Assembly (NCBI GenBank): GCA_005777415.1
Contig: SXMI01000160.1
Coordinates: 1 to 37,495 of the forward strand
From: Actinomycetota bacterium
GTDB taxonomy: Bacteria; Actinomycetota; Acidimicrobiia; Acidimicrobiales; Microtrichaceae
Direction: 5' to 3'
Length of the DNA stretch: 37,495 nucleotides
Position numbers and translations under genes: made by a program. The notes under the pieces are model-generated. The model was not told the DNA's origin, searched no databases, and saw nothing but the letters and a program-made list of their open reading frames with translations. Below are positions 1-7,486 of the stretch, piece after piece. How positions within the stretch are numbered: position 1 is the first letter of the stretch; each line of letters starts with the position of its first letter.

Positions 1-46
1 ATGAATATTCATGTCGCTCGCACCACAAAGCCGGCAAGCGGGTGGG

Positions 47-1081
47 TCAGGGGGTGAGGACCCGCGCCAAGGCCTCGGGGACCGAGCTCGGGCCGTCCAG
101 CGTGGTCCACCTGGCACCGACGGCGTCGGCCAGGGCCTCGGCATCCGCCGAGTCGCCCTCGGGTGCCACGACGACCAGTTCGGCGACGGCGGCGGCCTCG
201 GGCAGCGGGTCGCCGCCGGTCGTCGCCCGGCAGTCGGACAGGACGATCGCGATCCGCCGTCCCGCCTGCGACCGGTCGAGCTGTTCGCGGGCGGCCCGCA
301 TGGCCAGCGCCAGGTTCGTGACACCGAACCCCCGCAGGCGGAGCAGATCGCCGACCACCTCGTCGGCCGATCGGGACACACCCTGCGACTGCACGACCAC
401 GGCGTCCTCGGCGAACGCGACCACGGAGCAGTCGGTCGGTGCCCGGAACATCACGCTCGCCGCAGCGACGGCCGCTGCCGCCAGCCGATCGCCGGCCATG
501 GAGCCCGATCGGTCGACGAGCAGGCACAGGGCGGTGTCCGGGCGGTCCCAGGCCCGCACGGCCAGCTCGTCGGCCCGGACGCCCTGACCGGCGGCGACCG
601 CCGTCACGGCGTCGATCGAGGCGTCGAGGTCCAGGTCGCCCTCGGCCCGGTCCGCCCGGTGGGTGCGGAGCCGGCCCGTGCCCCGCCGTGCCGGTCCGCC
701 GGTCCGGGCGATCTCCACGAGCACCCGTCCGGCCAACCGACGGGCGAGCCCCCGGAGCCGCTCGTCGGTGGCTCCGGTCATGTCGGCGAGGAGTGCCAGC
801 GCCTGGTCCGGGTCCTCGGCGAGGGCGTCGTCGAAGGCCTGCTCGTCGAGGACACCCACCTCGGGCGAGACGTCCTCGAAGTGCTCACGGCGCTCCAGGT
901 GCCGCCGTGCCGTCGTCCGCCGGCCGGCCTCGGCGATCGCCTCCCGGGCCGCATCACCCTCGAGGACCTCGTCGTCGCTCGCCCCACCCCGAGGCGGGGT
1001 CAGGCTTTTCCCGAGTTCCCCGGCTCGGCGGGCACGCCGGGGTCGGCCGCTGCCACCGGTGGCCCGAGGAACCGCTCCCAC
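47..1081 (-). CDS. VWA-domain protein (CoxE/MoxR-partner type)
   Basis: ORF with MIDAS-like motif LLVDRSGSM (DxSxS) in the C-terminal half. Directly follows the AAA gene on the same strand. Start uncertain: GTG at 1081 overlaps the AAA gene by about 80 nt, and a CTG near 1003 is an alternative. Confidence 0.8.
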   Translation of the reverse strand: MGAVPRATGGSGRPRRARRAGELGKSLTPPRGGASDDEVLEGDAAREAIAEAGRRTTARRHLERREHFEDVSPEVGVLDEQAFDDALAEDPDQALALLADMTGATDERLRGLARRLAGRVLVEIARTGGPARRGTGRLRTHRADRAEGDLDLDASIDAVTAVAAGQGVRADELAVRAWDRPDTALCLLVDRSGSMAGDRLAAAAVAAASVMFRAPTDCSVVAFAEDAVVVQSQGVSRSADEVVGDLLRLRGFGVTNLALAMRAAREQLDRSQAGRRIAIVLSDCRATTGGDPLPEAAAVAELVVVAPEGDSADAEALADAVGARWTTLDGPSSVPEALARVLTP

Positions 1082-1977
1082 AGCTCCCGGACGACGTCCT
1101 CGGCCGACCGGCTGGATCCCTCACGGACCCGGATGCGGCCCGAGAGCGCCAGGAGCGCCGCGTCCAGCGTGACGCCGGGGTCGGAGGGCTCCTGCTCGCG
1201 GAGCGACCCGAGCTCAGCCGCGACGAGCGCCAGGTCGATGGCGCCGCGCACCGACGACCCGGTCCGCAGGTCCGGGTGGTCGCGGGTGGCCCGGACCAGG
1301 TCGACGACCGATCGGAGCGTCCCGGATCCGAGCGACCCGGCCGCCAGGGGTGCCGCGACGTCGACGATCCGCACCTCGTCGTCGGAGTCCTGGTAGCCGA
1401 CCGCCAGTCGGCAGCACCGGTCGTAGACGGCGGCGGCGATCCGGGCGGTCCCGACGGCGTCGAACGGGTTCATGGCGGCGACGAGCCGGAAGCCCGACGA
1501 CGAGCGGACCGGGCCCAGTCGGGGGACGTGCACCTCACCCTCGCTCATCACGGTGATGAGCACGTTCAGGGTCTCCTCGGGGATCCGGTTGATCTCCTCG
1601 ACGTAGAGCAGTGAGCCGTTGCGGAGCGCCCGGAGGAGCGGCCCGTCGACGAAGACCTCGGGGGAGTACCCCTCGGCGAGCACGGCGGCGGGGTCGAACG
1701 CCCCGATGAGTCGCGCCGGCGTCAGCTCGGCGTTGCCCTCGACGAACTCGAATCCGATCCCCGCCTCCTCGGCGACGGACCGGAGGATCGTGGACTTGCC
1801 GGTGCCGGGCGGACCCTCCAGCAGGAGGTGTCGGCGGGCGGCGAGCGCCGCCACGACGGCCTCCAGCTCGCGGTCCCGACCGACGACCCTCGTCTGGATC
1901 CGGGCGAGCAGGCCGGCGTCGAAGGCGCCGTCGGTGCCCGGTGCGGCGTTGTCCTGATCAGAACTCGATGACGCCAC
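1000..1977 (-). CDS. MoxR/NorQ/CbbQ-type AAA+ ATPase
   Basis: Walker A LLLEGPPGTGKST, Walker B LLYVEEINRIPEETLN, AMNPFD sensor-like motif. ATG at 1977 lies inside the 3' end of the upstream alcohol dehydrogenase gene. Confidence 0.88.
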   Translation of the reverse strand: MASSSSDQDNAAPGTDGAFDAGLLARIQTRVVGRDRELEAVVAALAARRHLLLEGPPGTGKSTILRSVAEEAGIGFEFVEGNAELTPARLIGAFDPAAVLAEGYSPEVFVDGPLLRALRNGSLLYVEEINRIPEETLNVLITVMSEGEVHVPRLGPVRSSSGFRLVAAMNPFDAVGTARIAAAVYDRCCRLAVGYQDSDDEVRIVDVAAPLAAGSLGSGTLRSVVDLVRATRDHPDLRTGSSVRGAIDLALVAAELGSLREQEPSDPGVTLDAALLALSGRIRVREGSSRSAEDVVRELWERFLGPPVAAADPGVPAEPGNSGKA

Positions 1978-3082
1978 GGATGTTCACGCCGTCGCGCATG
2001 TCCTGGTAGCCCTGGTTGACCTCGCCGAGCGCGTAGCGGTTCGTGATCAGCTCGTCGAGCTTGAGCTCACCCTCGCGGTACATGGAGAGGAGGGCCGGGA
2101 TGTCGGCGCGGGGGTTGCCCGAGCCGAACACGGTGCCCTTCACCTCCTTGTTCATCATCGACAGCATGAACAGGTTCATGGTGACGTCGGACTCGAACAT
2201 GTTCCCGATCGCGGTGACCACGAGCGACCCGCCCTTGGACACCAGGCTCAACGACGGCTCGATCATGTCCCCGGTGACCACGCCGGGAACGAGGATCACC
2301 GAGTCGCACATGTCGCCCCAGGTCAGCTCCGGGACGGCGAGCAGCGCCTCCTCGATCGACGAGTAGGTGTGGGTGGCGCCCATCTCCATGGCCTTCTCGC
2401 GCTTGAACTCGACCGGGTCGATGGCGATGACCCGCTTGGCCCCGGCCATGCGGGCGCCCTGGACCGCGTTGATGCCGACGCCGCCGATGCCGATCACGGC
2501 GACGTTGTCGCCGGGCTGCACGTTCGCCCGGTGCACCGCGGAACCCCAGCCGGTGGCGACACCGCAGGACACGAGTGCGGCCACGTCGAAGGGGAGGTCC
2601 GGCTCGATCCTCACGACGGAGTTCTCGCTGAGGAGCAGCTGCTCGGAGAAGGTGCCGAGCTGGGCGAAGCGCGCCACGTCGGTCTCGCCGATCGTGTGCG
2701 AGTGGGTGCCCTCGGTCCGCGTCATCATGTGGGTGTCGAAGAGCTTGGCGCCCTCGTCGCACAGGTTCTGCCGGCCGGTCGAGCACCACTTGCAGCGTCC
2801 GCAGGACGGGATGAACGACATGGCCACGTGGTCGCCCGGCTGCACCGAGGTCACGCCGGGTCCGACCTCGACCACCTCGCCGGCGCCCTCGTGGCCGCCC
2901 ACGAACGGGAAGTGGGGGATCATCATGTCGCCCTGGACGACGTGCTCGTCGCTGTGGCACATGCCGGCCACGGCGGTCCGGACCCGGATCTCGCCCGGGC
3001 CGGGGTCGTCGAGGACGATCTCCTCGATGGTCCAGTCCTGGTTCGGACCCCACAGCACGGCGGCGTTCGTCTTGGTCGGCAT
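1958..3082 (-). CDS. Zn-dependent MDR alcohol dehydrogenase, NDMA-dependent (mycofactocin-associated) type
   Basis: MPTKTNAAVLWGPNQDWTIEEI...GMCHSDEH...GGHEGAGEVVEVGPGV...CGRCKWCSTGRQNLCDEG...IGIGGVGINAVQGA. AGGGGG-type RBS upstream of ATG 3082. Divergent from mftA. Confidence 0.9.
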   Translation of the reverse strand: MPTKTNAAVLWGPNQDWTIEEIVLDDPGPGEIRVRTAVAGMCHSDEHVVQGDMMIPHFPFVGGHEGAGEVVEVGPGVTSVQPGDHVAMSFIPSCGRCKWCSTGRQNLCDEGAKLFDTHMMTRTEGTHSHTIGETDVARFAQLGTFSEQLLLSENSVVRIEPDLPFDVAALVSCGVATGWGSAVHRANVQPGDNVAVIGIGGVGINAVQGARMAGAKRVIAIDPVEFKREKAMEMGATHTYSSIEEALLAVPELTWGDMCDSVILVPGVVTGDMIEPSLSLVSKGGSLVVTAIGNMFESDVTMNLFMLSMMNKEVKGTVFGSGNPRADIPALLSMYREGELKLDELITNRYALGEVNQGYQDMRDGVNIRGVIEF

Positions 3083-3285
3083 CGTGTCCCCCTGTGTCCT
3101 CGAGGCGCGTCCCGTTCCGTGCGCGACGCGCCCCGGTTCTACACCACCCACGGGTGCCGAGGTAGCCGGAGTCCGGGCCGCGCGGCGCATCACCGGGTCG
3201 GCGATCGGCCGCCGGTCGACGGGCGCGGTACGCTCGCCACTCGACGCCGCAGGTGCGGCGGACCACGGACCAGGAGACGGCGACC

Positions 3286-3447
3286 ATGGAGACGACGACC
3301 GACATCCACCCGGAGACCCGGTCGGACGAGACCGTCAACGGCGTCGCCCCGGCGGCGGGATCGGCGGCGGGATCGGCGGAGGAACTCGTCGTGGAGGAGC
3401 TCCTCGTCGAAGAGGTCTCGATCGACGGGATGTGCGGCGTCTACTGA
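3286..3447 (+). CDS. mftA: Mycofactocin precursor peptide MftA (53 aa)
   Basis: METTTDIHPETRSDETVNGVAPAAGSAAGSAEELVVEELLVEEVSIDGMCGVY. C-terminal IDGMCGVY with terminal Val-Tyr is diagnostic. Followed by mftB and mftC. ATG at 3286 preferred over the ORF-track start at 3253. Confidence 0.96.
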   Translation: METTTDIHPETRSDETVNGVAPAAGSAAGSAEELVVEELLVEEVSIDGMCGVY

Positions 3448-3472
3448 CGCCGCACCGAGCGCGTCGGCCGTC

Positions 3473-3739
3473 GTGGTCGTCCGAACCGAGGACCGGCTCG
3501 TCCTCCACCCCGACGTCGCGCTGCGACCCGAGCGGTTCGGCGCGCTGGCCTACCACTTCGGCAACCGTCGGCTGTCGTTCCTGAAGCACCCGGACCTGGT
3601 GGCCGTGGTCGAGGCGCTCGACGGTGAGCGCACCGTCGGCGAGGCGTTCGATCGGGTGGGCGTGGCGGAATCACGGAGGCCGGCCTTCCTGACGGCCCTG
3701 GGCACGCTGAGCGCATCGGAGATGGTCCGTGCCGCCTGA
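3473..3739 (+). CDS. mftB: Mycofactocin precursor-binding chaperone MftB
   Basis: Tail of the 2369..3739 frame: VRTEDRLVLHPDVALRPERFGALAYHFGNRRLSFLKHPDLVAVVEALDGERTVGEAFDRVG. PqqD-like, between mftA and mftC. GTG start inferred. Confidence 0.9.
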   Translation: MVVRTEDRLVLHPDVALRPERFGALAYHFGNRRLSFLKHPDLVAVVEALDGERTVGEAFDRVGVAESRRPAFLTALGTLSASEMVRAA

Positions 3740-4922
3740 GGTCGTCCATCAGCCCCCGGCCGCGACCCGGCCGCTCGTCGACGAGTTCCGGCTCGGCCTC
3801 GACGCTCCGATCTGTCTGACCTGGGAGCTCACCTACGCCTGCAACCTGAGTTGTTCGCACTGCCTGTCGAGCTCCGGCCGCCGGGACCCCCGGGAGCTGA
3901 GCACCGAGGAGTGCTTCGCCGTCGTCGACGAGCTCCAGCGGCTCCAGGTCTTCTACGTCAACCTCGGCGGCGGCGAACCCATGCTCCGCCCGGACTTCTT
4001 CCCGATCGTCGAGTACGCCATCGACCATCAGGTCGGTGTGAAGTTCTCGACCAACGGCACGTTCCTCGACCGTGACGCCGCCCGGCGGTTGGCGGCGATG
4101 GACTACCTCGACGTACAGATCTCGCTCGACGGAGCCACTGCTGCGGTCAACGACGCGGTGCGCGGCGCCGGCGCGCACCGGGCCTCGCTCCAGGCCATGG
4201 AGCACCTGGCGGATGCGGGGTTCGGGGCGTTCAAGGTGAGCGTGGTCGTGACCCGCGAGAACGTCGACGAGCTCGACGACCTGCGAGCCCTCGCCGAGTC
4301 GTTCGGGGCCCAGCTCCGGGTGACCCGACTGCGCCCGTCGGGTCGCGGGGCCGACACCTGGGACCGTCTCCGGCCGACCCAGGCCCAGCAGCGCCAGCTC
4401 TACGCCTGGCTGCTCGGACGGGACGACGTGCTGACCGGCGACTCGTTCTTCCACCTGTCGGCGTTCGGTGAGGCGCTCCCCGGGCTCAACCTGTGCGGGG
4501 CCGGCCGGGTCGTCTTCCTGATCGACACGGTGGGCGAAGTCTACGCCTGCCCGTTCGTCATCCACGACGAGTTCCTCGCCGGCAACGTCCGGGACCCGGG
4601 TGGCTTCACCGACGTCTGGCGGAGCTCCGAGCTGTTCGCATCGCTCCGGGAACCGGGGAGCGAGGGTGCCTGCACCTCGTGCGGCAGCTACGACGCCTGC
4701 CAGGGCGGGTGCATGGCCTCGAAGTTCTTCGTGGGACTCGACCTCGACGACCCGGACCCCGAGTGCGTGCTCGGCAACGCCGAGGAACTGCTGGACCGGG
4801 TGGGCGCCGGGGTGGGGGCCCACGGCGCACCGGTGCCGCGGCCGACGGCGGACCACTCCCGTCCCGGCGTGGCCGTGCCGTCGCCGGTCACCCTCCGGCC
4901 GACCCGCCGCACCCGTCCCTGA
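3729..4922 (+). CDS. mftC: Mycofactocin radical SAM maturase MftC
   Basis: CNLSCSHC radical SAM cluster motif, LGGGEPMLRPDFF, SPASM C-terminus (CTSCGSYDACQGGC...DPDPECVLGN). Overlaps mftB. Confidence 0.95.
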   Translation: MPPEVVHQPPAATRPLVDEFRLGLDAPICLTWELTYACNLSCSHCLSSSGRRDPRELSTEECFAVVDELQRLQVFYVNLGGGEPMLRPDFFPIVEYAIDHQVGVKFSTNGTFLDRDAARRLAAMDYLDVQISLDGATAAVNDAVRGAGAHRASLQAMEHLADAGFGAFKVSVVVTRENVDELDDLRALAESFGAQLRVTRLRPSGRGADTWDRLRPTQAQQRQLYAWLLGRDDVLTGDSFFHLSAFGEALPGLNLCGAGRVVFLIDTVGEVYACPFVIHDEFLAGNVRDPGGFTDVWRSSELFASLREPGSEGACTSCGSYDACQGGCMASKFFVGLDLDDPDPECVLGNAEELLDRVGAGVGAHGAPVPRPTADHSRPGVAVPSPVTLRPTRRTRP

Positions 4923-4968
4923 GCATCGGGGTTCGCCCTCCGGCGTCGCGCCGCGGCAGCATGTCGCC

Positions 4969-6948
4969 GTGACGTCGCTGCTCGAAGCGCTGGTCGTGGG
5001 CTCGCGTACGGCCCGGAACCGTGTGGTGTTCGGACCCCACGAGACGAACCTGGGGCGGGACCGCTCCATCTCGGACCGGCACGTCGCGTACTACCGGCGT
5101 CGGGCCGCCGGTGGCGCCGGGATCATCGTGACGGAGGAGGCGTCGGTCCACCCCTCGGACTGGCCGCTGGAACGTGCGCCGCTGGCCGAGGACTGCGGAC
5201 CCGGATGGGCCGAGGTCGCGACGGCCTGCCACGACGAGGGTGCGCTCGTCCTGGCGGCGATCGGTCACAGCGGCGGGCAGGGCACCTCGCACTGGAGCCA
5301 GCGGGAGCTGTGGGCCCCCTCGCCGGTCCCGGAGGTCAACACCCGCGAGGTCCCCAAGGAGATGGAGGAGTCCGACATCGAGGCGGTGATCGACGGGTTC
5401 GCCCGGGCGGCTGCCCTCGCCGTCGATTCGGGATGCGACGGGGTCGAGGTCAACGCCGGCCAGCACTCGCTGGTCCGACAGTTCCTGTCGGGTCTCACGA
5501 ACACCCGCGGCGACGCCTGGGGTGAGGACCGCACCCGCTTTGCGACCCGGGTCCTGGAGTCGGTCCGCTCGGCGGTCGGACCGGATGCGGTGGTGGCGCT
5601 GCGACTGTCCTGCGACGAACTCGCACCGTGGGCGGGGATCACCCCGGAACAGGCGCCCGGACTGGCGGTCGAACTGGTCACGGGTGCGGGGCGGGTCGAC
5701 CTGCTCACGGTGGTGCGCGGGTCGATCTACTCGGTCGGGTCCACGCGGCCCGACGGACACACCCCGCCCGGGTTCAACCTGGACCTGTGCCGGTCGGTGC
5801 GCAAGGCCGTGCACCCGGCGACCGACGGTCGAGTCCCCGTGGTGGCCCAGGGGTCGATCGTGGACGTCGGCCAGGCGACGTGGGCCGTCGACGACGGGGT
5901 GGCGGACGCGGTCGAGATGACCCGGGCCCAGCTCGCCGACGCCCGTCTCGTCGACAAGCTGCGCTCGGGGACCCCGGAGCGGATCCGGCCCTGTGTGCTC
6001 TGCAACCAGCAGTGCGCGGTGCGGGACAACCGCAACCCCATCGTGAGCTGCACGGTGGACCCGTCGACGGGCCACGAGCTCGACGAGCCGGAACTGGTCG
6101 AACTCGACGTCCGGGAGCGAGACGGTGGATCGTCGTCCGGGGGAGGCCCCGCCCTCGTGGTCGTCGGCGGCGGGCCCGCCGGGTTGGAGCTGGCGAGGGT
6201 GGCGGCCGGAGGGGGCCGCGCCGTCCGCGTGGTCGAGCAGTCCGACGAGCCCGGTGGCCTGCTCGCCACGATCGCCCGACTGCCCGGCCGGGAGCGGTTC
6301 GCCGACCTGGCGTCGTGGTTCCGTGACGAGTGCGTCCGCGCCGGGGTCGAGGTGACCACCGGCGTCGCGGCCACCACCGAGCTGATCGAGGAGTGGATCG
6401 GCGACGGACTCGAGGTGGTGTTCGCCGTCGGCGGGTCCGACGGATCGACCGGCGTCCCGGTGGACCGGGCGACGAGGTGCTGGACCCCGACCGAGGTCTT
6501 GGCCGACGGCGGCGCGTCGCTCCCGGACGGTGCCGTCCTCGTCTGGGACCCGATCGGTGGACCGATCGGTGTCGGCGTCGCCGAGGTGCTCGCCCCGACC
6601 GGGCGGGTCGTCCACCTGGCGACGCAGGACTTCATCGTGGGCAACGAACTGGCCCGGGCCGGAGATCTGGCGCCGGCGAACGCCCGGCTGGCCCAGGCCG
6701 GCGTGGTGCTCCACCGCCGCAGCCTGCTGCGTGAGGTCACCCCGCTCGGGGCGACGCTCGAGGACCGGTTCACGGCGCGTCGCTCGTCGATCGAGGTCGT
6801 CGCCGTCGTCGACGCGGGCCACCGGCTCCCGGCGTCGCTCGAGCCGCGGGCGGACGGTCGGGACGTCGTCGTCATCGGTGACGCCGTGGCGCCGCGCACC
6901 GTCCACGAGGCGGTCCTCGAGGGCCGTCGGGCCGCCCTCGGCCGCTGA
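4969..6948 (+). CDS. Mycofactocin-system FadH/OYE family oxidoreductase (copy 1)
   Basis: OYE barrel start (VVFGPHETNLGRDR), Fe-S motif CVLCNQQCAVRDNRNPIVSC (CX2CX3CX11C), FAD motif VVVGGGPAGLELA. GTG start at 4969. Confidence 0.85.
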   Translation: MTSLLEALVVGSRTARNRVVFGPHETNLGRDRSISDRHVAYYRRRAAGGAGIIVTEEASVHPSDWPLERAPLAEDCGPGWAEVATACHDEGALVLAAIGHSGGQGTSHWSQRELWAPSPVPEVNTREVPKEMEESDIEAVIDGFARAAALAVDSGCDGVEVNAGQHSLVRQFLSGLTNTRGDAWGEDRTRFATRVLESVRSAVGPDAVVALRLSCDELAPWAGITPEQAPGLAVELVTGAGRVDLLTVVRGSIYSVGSTRPDGHTPPGFNLDLCRSVRKAVHPATDGRVPVVAQGSIVDVGQATWAVDDGVADAVEMTRAQLADARLVDKLRSGTPERIRPCVLCNQQCAVRDNRNPIVSCTVDPSTGHELDEPELVELDVRERDGGSSSGGGPALVVVGGGPAGLELARVAAGGGRAVRVVEQSDEPGGLLATIARLPGRERFADLASWFRDECVRAGVEVTTGVAATTELIEEWIGDGLEVVFAVGGSDGSTGVPVDRATRCWTPTEVLADGGASLPDGAVLVWDPIGGPIGVGVAEVLAPTGRVVHLATQDFIVGNELARAGDLAPANARLAQAGVVLHRRSLLREVTPLGATLEDRFTARRSSIEVVAVVDAGHRLPASLEPRADGRDVVVIGDAVAPRTVHEAVLEGRRAALGR

Positions 6949-6968
6949 CCCCGCCGACGCGAGCGGGG
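6949..6968 (+). terminator. Candidate hairpin after OYE copy 1
   Basis: ccccgc-cgacgcga-gcgggg, perfect 6-bp stem immediately after the stop codon. No U-tract. Confidence 0.35.
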
Positions 6969-7080
6969 CGGCCGGACCGGTGTGTGGGGGTCTATCGCTC
7001 GCACCGTGACCCGGGTACCCTGAGGGGAGTTCAGCGTGCCGTGGCAGGAACGGCACACGGGCCGGGCGCGGAGGCGACGA

Positions 7081-7424
7081 TGTTGAACACCACCAAAGAG
7101 GTGCTGGAGCGGACCATCGCCCAGGCCGTCGACCTGGCCAAGGCGGCGGACTCGGCGTTCCGGACCCACGAGGACGTCGCCGTCGCGCTCCCGGGCGGTC
7201 TCTACGGACACGTCCGCAACGGACGGTTCGTCGGGTTCGGGCTCGAGCCCGTCGGCGACGTCTACGTCGACAGCGACCGGACCGTCATGGACCTGCCGGA
7301 CGGCGGTCCCGGGCACTTCCTCTGGGGTCGTGTCGTGGCGGTGGCCGGTGGAGCGGCGGCGGCGGCGTCGACCGTCGCCGGGGTCGCCACGGCCCTGCTC
7401 CGCGGGCGTCGTCGCCCCGCCTGA
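7081..7424 (+). CDS. Hypothetical small protein with C-terminal TM segment inside the mft locus
   Basis: 114 aa: MLNTTKEVLERTIAQAVDLAKAADSAFRTHEDVAVALPGG...VVAVAGGAAAAASTVAGVATALLRGRRRPA. Between the two OYE genes, same strand, with a TACCCT hexamer about 60 nt upstream. Confidence 0.65.
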
Positions 7425-7474
7425 TCCGTCGGTCGACCGACGGGATCGGCTTTCCGGTCCGCGCGCTCGGGTCG

Positions 7475-7480
7475 TAGCCT
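7475..7480 (+). promoter_or_regulatory. Candidate -10 (TAGCCT), leaderless promoter for OYE copy 2
   Basis: TAGCCT followed by 6 nt and then ATG at 7487. Confidence 0.45.
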
Positions 7481-7486
7481 GCCCCC

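Noticed and set aside
4888-7056. 722-aa minus-strand ORF opposite OYE copy 1
   Set aside because: Shadow frame; the plus strand carries a motif-complete OYE protein.
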